From assembly GCA_003170825.1 (NCBI GenBank), contig PMYL01000041.1, forward strand, positions 45,280 to 109,279: a stretch of 64,000 nt of DNA, in the 5' to 3' direction. Of the stretch, positions 53,760 through 62,671 are shown piece after piece; the first letter of the stretch is position 1, and each line of letters starts with the position of its first letter. The notes below the pieces were generated by a model, which was not told the DNA's origin, ran no database searches, and saw nothing but the letters and a program-made list of their open reading frames with translations. The DNA is from Acidobacteriaceae bacterium (GTDB lineage Bacteria; Acidobacteriota; Terriglobia; Terriglobales; Acidobacteriaceae). The position numbers and the translations under genes are program-made.

Positions 53760-54083
53760 CTACCCTGCCAAATGCTCCCCGATCAGCCGATCCACAAGCG
53801 CCATCAGATGCTCGCCCGTCCGCGGCAGCACGAACGCCGAGGCCGCCGCATCCCAGTCGAGCTTGAAGCTGGTCGAAAGCGCCGAAATCCATATCTGCCG
53901 CACCGGCGTATTCGGCGTAATCACAAACTTGCCCGCCGGCTCTTCGAACACCACGTACAGCGCGCCGTCCTGTTCCTCTGCCTCGAAACCGGCCCCTTCC
54001 TCTTCCTCGCGCAGGATCAAATGCTGCATCAGCGAGTTGAGAGCGGTTTCGGCCAGGCTGCGGAATACCGATTCGTCCACCAT
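53760..54083 (-). CDS. cyaY: CyaY/frataxin-like iron protein
   Basis: A 107-residue small protein with the frataxin fold pattern: an acidic helix at the start (DESVFRSLAETALNSLM), several acidic residues, then KFVITPNTPVRQIWISALSTSFKLDW and the C-terminal helix. CyaY regulates iron-sulfur cluster assembly by interacting with IscS. Conserved residues of NTPVRQIWISA match CyaY well. No isc or suf gene adjoins. Confidence 0.8.
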   Translation of the reverse strand: MVDESVFRSLAETALNSLMQHLILREEEEGAGFEAEEQDGALYVVFEEPAGKFVITPNTPVRQIWISALSTSFKLDWDAAASAFVLPRTGEHLMALVDRLIGEHLAG

Positions 54084-54220
54084 GGTCCCAGTTTACAGTG
54101 GTTCTCCAGCGGCTTCTCCGAATGTCCTGAAATCGGACAGAAAGCCTCCTCGAAAGATTAAAGTCCACCGCCCCCCGGCCGATATCTCTCGCATGGGGAG
54201 CACTTGAACGGGGAGCGAAG

Positions 54221-54490
54221 ATGGAGATCGGCCCAGTCACCGGAATCCGCGCCGTGCCGGTCATAAAATCTCCACCGGCCGATCCTGAGCTGACACCCCT
54301 CTTCGATATCGAGAACACTCCAAGAATCGGCGACGAAATCTACTCCCCCAGCAACGGCAAATCCGCCCGCGGCGCGGAAGACGACGGCTCGGAAGACGAT
54401 TTCGACGAGTTCCCGGACGACAACGAGACTGAGCCCGCCATCCCGCCAGCCGCGAAAACCCCGAGCCGCCCGATCAGCTTCTTTGCCTGA
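54221..54490 (+). CDS. Small acidic conserved hypothetical protein
   Basis: An 89-residue protein starting EIGPVTGIRAVPVIKSPPAD, with a middle stretch LFDIENTPRIGDEIYSP and an acidic second half (EDDGSEDDFDEFPDDNE). It ends in PISFFA. I believe close relatives occur in other Acidobacteriota, but this cannot be checked here. The Asp/Glu-rich tract is likely disordered. Function unknown. It lies just upstream of the sigma factor gene. Confidence 0.6.
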   Translation: MEIGPVTGIRAVPVIKSPPADPELTPLFDIENTPRIGDEIYSPSNGKSARGAEDDGSEDDFDEFPDDNETEPAIPPAAKTPSRPISFFA

Positions 54491-54672
54491 ACGCTCCGCT
54501 CCGGCCTTCCTCCCCGGATTCTTCTGGCATCTTCTCCGATCTCATGGGATTGTTCCCCATGGAAATCCGGTCGCGCCACCCAATTCACCTGCCGCCTCCC
54601 AGAGGCGCCATCCCGGTTTCGCGGATTCAAACTTCTACAATATTTGCAGCCGCCGTTCGTCTACAGGAATGG

Positions 54673-55254
54673 ATGGATGAGACGTTGAGCATCGCCTCGA
54701 TGACCGAGCAAGACCGTCGAATCTCCGAAGTCATCGCGGAAGAACGATCCCGGCTGCGCAATTTCATCCGCAAGTGGGTGCCAAACGAAGCCGACGTGGA
54801 AGATCTTATCCAGGAGGTCTTCTACGAACTGGTGGTAGCCAATCGCCTGCTGATGCCGATCGACTACGTGACCGGCTGGCTTTTTCGCGTCGCGCGCAAT
54901 CGCATCACGGACCTTTTCCGCAAGAAGAGGCCGGAGAACTTCACCGACGCGGCGGTCATCGGCGAAGACGGCGATCTGCTCGAGATCGAAGATCTGTTGC
55001 CATCGCCCGATGCCGGGCCGGAAGCGCTCTGCGTCCGCAACGTGCTTCTTGATGAGCTGGAACGTGCGCTCGGCGAACTGCCCGACGAGCAGCGTGAAGT
55101 ATTCGTCGCTCACGAACTGGAGGGGCGCAGCTTCAAAGAACTGTCGGCGGAAAGCGGCGTAAACGTCAACACCCTGCTCTCGCGCAAGCGCTATGCGGTG
55201 CTTCATCTCCGCCAGCGATTGCAGGGCATTCACGACGAGCTTACGAGGAAATGA
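54673..55254 (+). CDS. ECF-type RNA polymerase sigma factor
   Basis: A 193-residue sigma-70-like factor. Region 2 shows NEADVEDLIQEVFYELV and YVTGWLFRVARNRITDLFRKKRP. Region 4 shows LGELPDEQREVFVAHELEGR and SFKELSAESGVNVNTLLSRKRYAVL. ATG at 54673 is preferred, as an AGGA lies upstream; earlier readings are longer than the family. The next gene, a small membrane protein, starts ten bases later and could be its partner, for example an anti-sigma factor. Confidence 0.88.
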   Translation: MDETLSIASMTEQDRRISEVIAEERSRLRNFIRKWVPNEADVEDLIQEVFYELVVANRLLMPIDYVTGWLFRVARNRITDLFRKKRPENFTDAAVIGEDGDLLEIEDLLPSPDAGPEALCVRNVLLDELERALGELPDEQREVFVAHELEGRSFKELSAESGVNVNTLLSRKRYAVLHLRQRLQGIHDELTRK

Positions 55255-55264
55255 GGAACACAAC

Positions 55265-55621
55265 ATGGAAAACAATTGGGTCAAGAGAAACAAATGGATC
55301 TTTTTTGTGGCCCCGCTGGCGCTCGCGGTTTTCATCTGGATTGGCGGCGAAGTGGTCATGCATCTGTGGAACTGGCTGCTGCCGGCGCTGTTCGGATGGC
55401 GGTTAATTACCTTCTGGCAGGCTCTCGGACTGCTGGTTCTCTGCCGGATGCTCTTCGGAGGCTTTGGCGGTCACGGCCATGATCGCTCCAAATGGCGGCG
55501 GCCAATGGCCGAGCGCTGGGAACGGATGACGCCCGAGGAGCGCGAGAAGTTCCGCCAGGATATGCGCTCGCGCTGGTGCAGAGTTGGAGCGCCGGCCAAT
55601 GAAACCAAGGAGCCTGCCTGA
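55265..55621 (+). CDS. Small membrane protein coupled to the sigma factor gene
   Basis: A 118-residue protein with two transmembrane helices (about 10-33 and 45-66: FGWRLITFWQALGLLVLCRMLF). A Gly-rich turn and a basic, charged cytoplasmic tail follow (PEEREKFRQDMRSRW). Such proteins often follow ECF sigma genes, which suggests a sensor or anti-sigma role. The latter is inference. Confidence 0.65.
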   Translation: MENNWVKRNKWIFFVAPLALAVFIWIGGEVVMHLWNWLLPALFGWRLITFWQALGLLVLCRMLFGGFGGHGHDRSKWRRPMAERWERMTPEEREKFRQDMRSRWCRVGAPANETKEPA

Positions 55622-55677
55622 TGGCGGGTTGGCGCGGGATGGATGCACGTTCATGAAGTCAAGAAGGAGAACTCGAA

Positions 55678-56382
55678 ATGTCGAATTCCGACATCGAACA
55701 ATCACAGATCAGGTACGCACGACTTGCGGGATTCATGTATCTATTCATTATCGCGGCCTATCTGTTGGGTGCTTATGTTACCAGCCGATTTGAAGTCCCG
55801 GGAAACATCGCAGAGACTGCCCATCGAATTATGGAGTATGAACTTCTCTATCGGTTCGGGCTGGCCCTCGGATTACTCAACGCGCTGTGTGCCGTGCTCT
55901 TGGCTATGGGCCTTTATGTGGCCGTCAAAGCTATAGACAAAAACCTGGCGCTGCTGGCTTTGGCATTTGAATTGGTCTACGTTGCTGTGGGCGGTGTCTT
56001 GAACTTGATTGATTTTGTCTTCTTGAAGCTGCATATTGGCCTTGATTCCGTGAGCGCCTTGGACGCAAAGCAGTTGTCAGCTCTCGTGGATTTGCATTCG
56101 TACGCGGATTCGGTTGGATTGAACATCACTTGCATTTTTTATGGCGCGGGGTCCATTCTCTTTTTCTATCTATTTCTCAAATCGAATTACATTCCAAGAA
56201 TCCTCGCGGCTTTAGGCCTGTTTGGATCTGTGCTTGTGCCGCTCACTGGCTTTGCATCTCTCATTGTTCCGCAGCCTGCCAAGATGCTGCAACTTGGCTG
56301 GCTGCCTATCTTCGTCGCCGAAATCTCAGTTGGCCTATGGCTTTTGTTCAAAGGCATTAACCTCCGGCCACAAGAGGACTGA
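55678..56382 (+). CDS. DUF4386 membrane protein
   Basis: A 234-residue integral membrane protein with six likely transmembrane helices. The start ARLAGFMYLFIIAAYLLGAYV and the later HSYADSVGLNITCIFYGAGSILFFYLFLKSNYIPR fit DUF4386. Function unknown. GC content (about 51%) is low for the window. It shares direction with the MDR reductase gene, which starts 16 bases after its stop. Confidence 0.85.
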   Translation: MSNSDIEQSQIRYARLAGFMYLFIIAAYLLGAYVTSRFEVPGNIAETAHRIMEYELLYRFGLALGLLNALCAVLLAMGLYVAVKAIDKNLALLALAFELVYVAVGGVLNLIDFVFLKLHIGLDSVSALDAKQLSALVDLHSYADSVGLNITCIFYGAGSILFFYLFLKSNYIPRILAALGLFGSVLVPLTGFASLIVPQPAKMLQLGWLPIFVAEISVGLWLLFKGINLRPQED

Positions 56383-56397
56383 ATCGAGGAGCGCTTT

Positions 56398-57387
56398 ATG
56401 AAAGCGATTGTCTACTACAACTACGGTTCCCCCGACGTGCTCCGATATGAAGAGATCGACAAGCCGGCCGCCGGGAACGATGAAGTCCTGATAAAAGTCC
56501 GTGCTGCTTCAGCCAATCCTCTTGACTGGCGCATCATGGGAGGCGCGCCGCTGCCCCTTCGCCTCATCTTCAGACTGCGCAAGCCATCGGTTGCGCGGCC
56601 GGCCCGTCCCGGCGTTGATGTGGCCGGCGTGGTTGAAGCAGTGGGCAGCAACATCACGCGGCTCAAACCAGGCGACCAGGTCTTTGGGACGTGCAAAGGC
56701 GCCTTTGCCGAGTATGCGTGCGCTCGCGAGCCGGAATTGGCAATGAAGCCGGAGAATGTGAGCTTTGAACAGGCGGCATCTGTGCCGATAGCGGCGGTCA
56801 CCGCACTGCAAGGACTTCGCGACAAGGGACGGATTCAGCCGGGGCAGAAGGTCCTGATCAACGGCGCGGCGGGAGGCGTGGGCTCCTTCGCCGTGCAGAT
56901 CGCCAAATCGTTCGGAGCGGAGGTGACCGGCGTATGCAGCACAAGGAATGTGGAGATGGTCCGGTCGATCGGCGCGGACCACGTGATTGATTACACGCGG
57001 GAGGATTTCGCCCGGAGCGGAAAGCGCTACGATCTGTTTCTCGACTGCCATGTGAACCATTCGTTGTGGGATTGCAGGCGCGTCCTGAATCCCAGTGGGA
57101 TATACGTGCTGGCCGGGGGCCCGAACGGTGGTTTGATCGCTGCCCTGATTGGCTTTTTCGAGGCGCTTTTCATCATGTTTGTGTTGTCGCGATTCGTCAG
57201 CCGGAAGCTGGTCGTCTTTATGGCGAAGATGAACAAAGATGACCTGAACTGCCTGCGCGAACTCATGGAGGCCGGCACAGTGAGGCCCGTGATCGACAGG
57301 CGTTACAGCTTGCGCGAGGTTCCCGAGGCGATCCGGTATCTGAAAGAAGGGCACGCCCGAGGGAAGGTCGTCATCACTTTGGAATAA
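56398..57387 (+). CDS. Zinc-less MDR-family NAD(P)-dependent oxidoreductase
   Basis: A 329-residue quinone-reductase-like enzyme. Start MKAIVYYNYGSPDVLRYEEI, GROES-like domain, then the cofactor-binding motif NGAAGGVGSFAVQIAK (about 160-175). Cys zinc ligands of alcohol dehydrogenases are missing. Members reduce quinones or enones. It follows DUF4386 and precedes the TetR operon by 194 bases. Confidence 0.88.
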   Translation: MKAIVYYNYGSPDVLRYEEIDKPAAGNDEVLIKVRAASANPLDWRIMGGAPLPLRLIFRLRKPSVARPARPGVDVAGVVEAVGSNITRLKPGDQVFGTCKGAFAEYACAREPELAMKPENVSFEQAASVPIAAVTALQGLRDKGRIQPGQKVLINGAAGGVGSFAVQIAKSFGAEVTGVCSTRNVEMVRSIGADHVIDYTREDFARSGKRYDLFLDCHVNHSLWDCRRVLNPSGIYVLAGGPNGGLIAALIGFFEALFIMFVLSRFVSRKLVVFMAKMNKDDLNCLRELMEAGTVRPVIDRRYSLREVPEAIRYLKEGHARGKVVITLE

Positions 57388-57561
57388 CAGCAAATGCAGG
57401 CCCTCTACACAGCGATCACCAGACGGGAACCACCGTGAACGCCGACTCCGCCCGAAATCGGCCAAGCAGAGCCCATATCGGGTTGATTTCAAATCTCTTA
57501 CAAGAATTTCAAGAGTTTTTCACACGGTGCCCTTGCAAATTCCCGCCCTTTCATTTAGTTT

Positions 57562-57575
57562 ACTAACCAGTTAGT
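57562..57575. promoter_or_regulatory. TetR palindromic operator
   Basis: ACTAACCAGTTAGT is a perfect 14-bp dyad six bases before the ATG of the tetR gene, embedded in TTTACTAACCAGTTAGTTAAA. It is the only such site nearby and suits autorepression of the whole operon. Confidence 0.7.
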
Positions 57576-57581
57576 TAAAAC

Positions 57582-58367
57582 ATGACCACCACCACTCCAA
57601 CCCGCACCCAGACCGAACGCGCCGACCAGACCCGCGCCCGCATCCTCGAAGCCGCCGTCCGGGAGTTCAGCGCCAACGGCCTGGCCGGGGCCCGCACCGA
57701 ACAGATTGCCGAAGCCGCCGGCGTCAACAAGGCCCTGCTTTACTACTACTTCCAGGGCAAGGATGCCCTCTACGCCTCAGCCCTTGAAACCGTGGCCGAG
57801 CGCATGGCGGCAACCAGCATGTCGGTACTCACCCTGGAGTGCTCGGCGGGCGAGCGGCTGCTCCGTTTTGCGCTCAACCACTTTGACCGCATCTACTCCC
57901 AGCCGGTCTTCCAGAACCTGATGCAGCAGGAGATGATGCGCTTCCGCAAGGGCGAGTCGAACGCCATGAGCCCATTGGTCGAGAAGCTCTTCAGGCCGCT
58001 GGGAGACAAAATGCTTGCCGTGGCGGAGGAGGGAATTCGCTCGGGGGAGCTGATTCCGGTGGAAAGTTCGCAGGTGATCTACGCCGCGCTGGGACCCAAT
58101 GTCTTCTATTTCCTCTCCGCGCCCATGATGCGGCTGATTGCGGAAACCAATCCCGTCGAGCGGGCCGCGCTCGAGTTTCGCCGCAAAGCGGCAATCGAAT
58201 ATCTGGGCCAGTCCATCTTTGTTGACCGCGCGCATGGAGCGCGTGTGACCGCGCGTGTGCTGGTGACCACGCCCATGCCCCCGGCAAGCGAGATCAAACT
58301 AAGTGCAATCGAGAACGCCGAAATCAATACCAGTGAATTCAAGACAGATGAAGTGAGGCGCAAGTGA
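57582..58367 (+). CDS. TetR/AcrR family repressor
   Basis: A 261-residue regulator. The N-terminal HTH spans RARILEAAVREFSANGLAGARTEQIAEAAGVNKALLYYYFQGKDALYASALE (about 18-69). The ligand-binding domain is helical, with a Pro/Ser-rich extra tail. It opens the tetR-hlyD-ABC-ABC operon, overlapping the next gene by four bases. The layout resembles the cecR-ybhGFSR operon of E. coli, an efflux system. Confidence 0.9.
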   Translation: MTTTTPTRTQTERADQTRARILEAAVREFSANGLAGARTEQIAEAAGVNKALLYYYFQGKDALYASALETVAERMAATSMSVLTLECSAGERLLRFALNHFDRIYSQPVFQNLMQQEMMRFRKGESNAMSPLVEKLFRPLGDKMLAVAEEGIRSGELIPVESSQVIYAALGPNVFYFLSAPMMRLIAETNPVERAALEFRRKAAIEYLGQSIFVDRAHGARVTARVLVTTPMPPASEIKLSAIENAEINTSEFKTDEVRRK

Positions 58368-59428
58368 ACGCACGCAATCGAGTTTTTCTGATCCTGGGCT
58401 TGCTTACCGTGGGATCGCTGATCTGGTACCTGGCCACGGTCCGCCACACCGGCGACCTGCAACTGATCGGCACCGTGGACGCCAATGAAGTGCTGGTGAG
58501 CGCCAAAATTCCCGGCCGCATCCAGACCCTCACCGTCGACGAAGGCCAGGACGTCACGGCCGGCCAGCTCATCGCCGTCATCGAGAGCGACGACCTCCAG
58601 GCCGCGCGCAAGGCCGCCGAAGCCACCGCGTCCAGCCAGCAGTTTAAGCTGGGCGAAACCGTCGAGACCGAGCGCCAGACCCGCGGCGAGACCGGCAACG
58701 CCACCGGCAACGCCGAGGCTATGCTCAAGGCCGCTCAGGCCTCGCTGGCTCAGGCCCAGGCCAACTACGACCACCAGCAGGCCGACACCAGCCGCACCGT
58801 GGCGCTGGCCCAACAGGGCATCATGAGCGAGCAGGCCAAAGACGACGCCGCCACCAGCCTGCAGGCCTCCAAAGCGGCCGTCGATGCGGCCAGGGAAACC
58901 GTCGCCGCCGCCGAAGCATCGCTGCGCCAGGCCCGCGCCCATGAGCTGCTCACCAACGTCGCGGCCCGCACCGTGGACTCCACCCGCGACGAAGTTGAGA
59001 ACGCCCGTGCCCTTGCCCAGCAGGCCAAAGTCGAGGTCGGCTACTCGCAGGTATTTGCTCCCATCAGCGGCAAGGTCAATGTCCGCGCCGCCCGCCAGGG
59101 CGAGGTCGTCGCCGCCGGCGCCACCATCGTCACCATCATGGACCTCACGCAAACCTGGGTCTACGCGCCCCTGCCTGAAACCCAGGCCGACGCCGCCCAA
59201 CTCGGCGACTCGCTTCGCGTCGTCATGCCCTCGGGCGCTACCCTCCAGGGCAAGGTCATCTCCAAAGCCGCTGAAGCCGACTTCGCCACCCAGCGCGACG
59301 TTGGTTCCCGCAAGCGCGACATCAAAACCATCCAGCTCAAGCTGCTCATCGACAATCCCGGCGAGCGCTTCGTCCCCGGCATGACCGCCGAAGTCTACAT
59401 CCCAAAGAACAAGCTGGTGAAGCAGTGA
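58364..59428 (+). CDS. HlyD/YbhG-type membrane fusion protein
   Basis: A 354-residue periplasmic adaptor with one N-terminal transmembrane helix (about 6-24). The biotinyl-lipoyl half-motif VSAKIPGRIQTLTVDEGQDV and the hairpin coiled coil (about 80-230, Ala/Gln/Glu-rich) precede the second half VGYSQVFAPISGKVNVRAARQGEVV. It links the inner-membrane ABC pump to an outer-membrane channel. GTG start overlaps tetR; its stop overlaps the ATPase gene. Confidence 0.92.
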   Translation: MNARNRVFLILGLLTVGSLIWYLATVRHTGDLQLIGTVDANEVLVSAKIPGRIQTLTVDEGQDVTAGQLIAVIESDDLQAARKAAEATASSQQFKLGETVETERQTRGETGNATGNAEAMLKAAQASLAQAQANYDHQQADTSRTVALAQQGIMSEQAKDDAATSLQASKAAVDAARETVAAAEASLRQARAHELLTNVAARTVDSTRDEVENARALAQQAKVEVGYSQVFAPISGKVNVRAARQGEVVAAGATIVTIMDLTQTWVYAPLPETQADAAQLGDSLRVVMPSGATLQGKVISKAAEADFATQRDVGSRKRDIKTIQLKLLIDNPGERFVPGMTAEVYIPKNKLVKQ

Positions 59429-60474
59429 CCGCCCCTCCCACAAATCTCGACCAAAACGCAAAAGCGCCCACGGCGCCGGCGGCGGCCATCGCCGTCGAGA
59501 ACATCGTCAAGCGCTACGGAACCTTCGAAGCCGTCAAGGGCGTCAGCTTCTCCGTCGCCGACGGCGAAATCTTCGGACTCCTCGGCCCCAACGGCGCCGG
59601 CAAAAGCACCCTCATCCGCATGATGACCACCCTCGTCCCCATCACCAGCGGTCGCGCCATCGTCGCCGGCTACGATGTGGCCAAAGACCCTGACGCCGTC
59701 CGCCGCATGATCGGCGTCATTCCCCAGGCCCTCACCAGCGACCCCGACCTCACCGTTGAAGAGAACCTCAGCATCTACGCCAAGCTCTACTCGGTCCCCA
59801 AGGCCGAGCGCCTGAAAAACATCGCCGAAGTCCTCGAAGCCGTCGACCTCGCCAAGTGGCGCGGCGCGCAAACCAAGACCCTCTCCGGCGGAATGCGCCG
59901 CCGCCTCGAGATCGCCCGCGGCCTGGTCCACAACCCCAGCATGTTCTTCCTCGACGAGCCCACCACCGGCCTCGATCCCGTCTCCCGCATCGCCGTTTGG
60001 GAGATGCTCGACAACCTGCGCCGCACCCGCAACCTCACCATGCTCATCACCACCCACTACATGGAAGAGGCCGACAAGCTCTGCGACCGCATCGCCATTG
60101 TTGATCACGGCAAACTCGTCGCCCTCGGCACCCCCATCGAACTAAAGCACAGCGTCCCCGGCGCCAACGTCGTCGAAGTCCATTTCGACCGCGAAACCCC
60201 CCAATGGAAGGCCCGCCTGGAAAGCCTCGACGGCGTCACCAGCGTCCAGGCCGAGAGCGCCGGTTTCTATCGCGTACTAACTTCCTCCGGCTCCAAAACC
60301 ACCATGCAGTTGGTCGAACTGGCCGCGCAACTCGGCGAGACTCTCACATCCCTCAGCGTCCAGAACACCTCGCTCGACGATGTATTCGTCCACTACACCG
60401 GCCGTCAGCTCCGCGATGAGCAGGTCAAACCGCCAGTCTTCACCCTGCCGCCCCGCCCCGGAGCCCAGCCATGA
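59425..60474 (+). CDS. ABC-2 exporter ATPase subunit
   Basis: A 349-residue ATPase. Walker A GPNGAGKST, Q-loop VIPQAL, signature LSGGMRRRLEIARG, Walker B MFFLDEPTTGLDP and the H-loop TTHYME are complete. A C-terminal segment of about 80 residues, typical of DrrA-like proteins, follows. Unlike E. coli YbhF, it has one ATPase domain. GTG start overlaps hlyD by four bases. Confidence 0.95.
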   Translation: MTAPPTNLDQNAKAPTAPAAAIAVENIVKRYGTFEAVKGVSFSVADGEIFGLLGPNGAGKSTLIRMMTTLVPITSGRAIVAGYDVAKDPDAVRRMIGVIPQALTSDPDLTVEENLSIYAKLYSVPKAERLKNIAEVLEAVDLAKWRGAQTKTLSGGMRRRLEIARGLVHNPSMFFLDEPTTGLDPVSRIAVWEMLDNLRRTRNLTMLITTHYMEEADKLCDRIAIVDHGKLVALGTPIELKHSVPGANVVEVHFDRETPQWKARLESLDGVTSVQAESAGFYRVLTSSGSKTTMQLVELAAQLGETLTSLSVQNTSLDDVFVHYTGRQLRDEQVKPPVFTLPPRPGAQP

Positions 60475-61583
60475 CCAGAATGTTCGCCATTATCGAGCGC
60501 GAGATGCGCAAGTTCTTCCGCTCCCCCACCCTCATGATCATGTCCCTCATGATGCCGCTCTTGCAGTTGGTCATCATGGGCAACGCCTTCGGCGGCAAGA
60601 TCGTCGGCGCCCGCGTCGGCGTGGTCGACTACGATCGCGGCCCGCAAGCCATCAAAATCCGTGAAGCCTTCGCCGCCATCGCCGCCAACGTCAAGACCTT
60701 CACCACCGTCGATTACACCAGCGAGACACAGGCCCGCGAAGACGTCCGCACCGGCAAAATCGACGGCGCAGTCGTCATCCCCGCCCAATACTCGCGCCGC
60801 GTCTACTCTCAGGACGCGCCGCAGCTCGGCCTCGTCGTCGATAACTCCGACCAGTTCATGAGCGGCTCGATCGAGTCCGAGATGCAGGCGCTCGTCACCG
60901 CGCTGACCACCCCACTGATCCAGCCGCGGCTGGCCAACTCCATCGCCCTCGAGATCGTCGAGCTCTATCCTTACGTCAATTACATGAAGTTTCTTCTCCC
61001 CCTGACCATCTCCCTGGCCATGTATATCTCCGTCATGATCGGCGGCGGCATGTTATACATCGACGACAAGGCCCGCGGCGTCCACGAGGGCTATCTTGTA
61101 ACTCCCATCACCAAGATCGAATTAGTCTTCGGCATGAATTTGGCCGGCGCAATGAAGGCCACTCTGGCCGGCATCTCGCTCACCGTCATCGGCTCCCTCA
61201 TGGCCGGCCTCGGCATCATCTTCCGTCCCGAGGCGGACCTCGAACTCCTCGCCATGATCCTCGTCTCCTCCATCGCCTTCAACGGAATGATGTTCCTTCT
61301 TATGGTCCGCGTCGACGATCCACTTGTGCCCCGCGCCATGTTCGGCGTTCTCAACACCCTTCTGCTTTATCCCTCAGGGGGCATGTATCCCATCGCCGCA
61401 TTTCCGCGCTGGCTCCAGGCCATCTCCATCGTTGACCCCTTCACCTACGTCGTCCACGGCTTCAAGGCCATTCTCCTGAAAGACGGCGGCTTTGAAGCCA
61501 TCTGGTTCGACCTCTTCTTCCTCTTCGCCTTCGGCATCGGCACCCTCCTCATCGCCACCCCGCTCTTCAAGCGAACGCTCTGA
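60471..61583 (+). CDS. ABC-2 exporter permease (YbhS/YbhR-like)
   Basis: A 370-residue permease with an N-terminal transmembrane helix, a large periplasmic domain (about 45-170) and five more helices to the C-terminus. ABC2_membrane_3 features include the start IEREMRKFFRSPTLMIMSLMMPLLQL and the end helices around VDPFTYVVHGFKAILL. Only one permease gene is present, so it should form a homodimer. ATG overlaps the ATPase gene stop. Efflux substrate unknown. Confidence 0.92.
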   Translation: MTRMFAIIEREMRKFFRSPTLMIMSLMMPLLQLVIMGNAFGGKIVGARVGVVDYDRGPQAIKIREAFAAIAANVKTFTTVDYTSETQAREDVRTGKIDGAVVIPAQYSRRVYSQDAPQLGLVVDNSDQFMSGSIESEMQALVTALTTPLIQPRLANSIALEIVELYPYVNYMKFLLPLTISLAMYISVMIGGGMLYIDDKARGVHEGYLVTPITKIELVFGMNLAGAMKATLAGISLTVIGSLMAGLGIIFRPEADLELLAMILVSSIAFNGMMFLLMVRVDDPLVPRAMFGVLNTLLLYPSGGMYPIAAFPRWLQAISIVDPFTYVVHGFKAILLKDGGFEAIWFDLFFLFAFGIGTLLIATPLFKRTL

Positions 61584-61587
61584 TGCC

Positions 61588-61687
61588 GGGCGCCCCACCT
61601 TCGCCGATTCGCTGCGGCGACTTTTTGCCGCTTCGGGGTCCCCAACGCACTCGGGGTCCCCAGCGAGCGATCTTTGCTCGTTGGGGT
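61588..61687. repeat. Family A and family B hairpins in tandem
   Basis: A family A copy (61588-61640) is followed by a family B copy (61653-61687: CCCCAGCGAGCGA, TCTTT, GCTCGTTGGGG). They lie directly after the permease gene and probably end the operon. Part of a 1.2-kb region (61584-62806) with no gene. Confidence 0.7.
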
Positions 61688-61724
61688 GAAGGGACAGGTC
61701 TTCGTCGTTGGGGTGATCTAAGGC

Positions 61725-61758
61725 GGGATACCTATAACTACAGTCCTTTCTTGTCTTT
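61725..61758 (+). repeat. 34-bp direct repeat, copy 1
   Basis: GGGATACCTATAACTACAGT and 14 further bases; matches 62724-62757 at 33 of 34 positions. The two copies bracket the tandem array. Confidence 0.85.
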
Positions 61759-61963
61759 GGGAACGATCCCCCCATCAAGCGGAAAGATTTCCACCTTAAT
61801 ACAGGGATTTCCGCAAAATCCACAGGATTATCTTTCGCAATGACATTGACAGTGCGAATCGACTACGCGCATAGTTACTTCATTCCGGGTTGCTAGGTAA
61901 GCCTGAGCATCTACATTCGTGTCGATTTTGAAGGCTTATCGAAAGGCCCCAGCAGGGAGCACT

Positions 61964-62423
61964 AAGTGTTGAGCACGGAGCAATCCGTGTCCAGCACCGG
62001 GCGCAAAGTGTCGAGCGCGGAGCAATCCGTGCGTGGCATGGAGAGCCAAGTGTCGAGCACGGAGCAATCCGTGACCGGCGCGAGCGCTAAGTGTCGAGTA
62101 TGGAGCAATCCATAACCGGCGCGGCGCGCTAAGGGTTGAGCACCGAGCAATCGGTGTCCAGCACAGGGCGTACGTGTCGAGCACGGAGATATCCGTCCTC
62201 CGGCGCGGAACGCCAAGTGTCGAGCACGGAGCAATCCGCGTCCGGTGCGAGTGCAATGTGTCGAGCGCGGAGATATCCGAGTCCGGTGCGGCGCGCTAAG
62301 TGTTGAGCACGGAGATATCCGTGCCCAGCACAGGGCATTCAGTGTAAAACACGGAGCAATCCGTGCTGAGCGCAGAGTGCCAAGTGTCAGCCACGGAGCT
62401 ATCCGTGACCGGGGCGGAGTGCG
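61964..62423. repeat. Tandem array of eleven ~42-bp units with a conserved dyad
   Basis: Eleven contiguous units of 41-43 bases (starts 61964, 62006, 62048, 62089, 62131, 62172, 62215, 62256, 62298, 62340, 62382), each roughly AAGTGTYGAGCACGGAGCAA then TCCGTG and a GC-rich tail. Every unit has a 6-bp stem such as CACGGA-GCAA-TCCGTG. Seven stems are perfect. Two have compensated changes (TATGGA/TCCATA, CACCGA/TCGGTG). Loops are GCAA (7), GATA (3) or GCTA (1). No spacers, so it is not CRISPR. Unit lengths break any reading frame. Confidence 0.85.
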
Positions 62424-62556
62424 AAGCGTTGGAGCCGGCAACTCGGGACGTTTTTTGCCCTGAATCTTCTCGCGTCACTGAGCGATGGTTGGTTCGGGCA
62501 GCTTATTCTGATTCTCCGCGGCTTCCCCAGAATCCGGAAGGATCTCCCCCAAAGCT

Positions 62557-62641
62557 GTCATCCTGAGCGAAGGTCGCCGCGGCGACCGAGTCGAAGGACC
62601 TGCTTTTCGTGATTCTGGTAGGCCAGGGTTTTGACCCTGGC
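62557..62641. repeat. Dispersed-repeat debris with two hairpins
   Basis: GTCATCCTGAGCGAAGG...GTCGAAGGACCTG with the inner palindrome GGTCGCCGCGGCGACC (62572-62587), then GCCAGGG-TTTTGA-CCCTGGC (62622-62641). Both resemble repeats common between acidobacterial genes. No gene is seen here. Confidence 0.5.
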
Positions 62642-62671
62642 ATCAACCCTCACCCCTCTTCGCCATCCGCC

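Noticed and set aside
61964-62423. CRISPR array
   Set aside because: Units are contiguous with no unique spacers, and no cas gene is present.
61962-62441. Repeat protein on the minus strand across the tandem array
   Set aside because: Units of 41 and 43 bases shift the frame, so no 14-residue periodicity is kept through the array. The conserved feature is the dyad, not a peptide.
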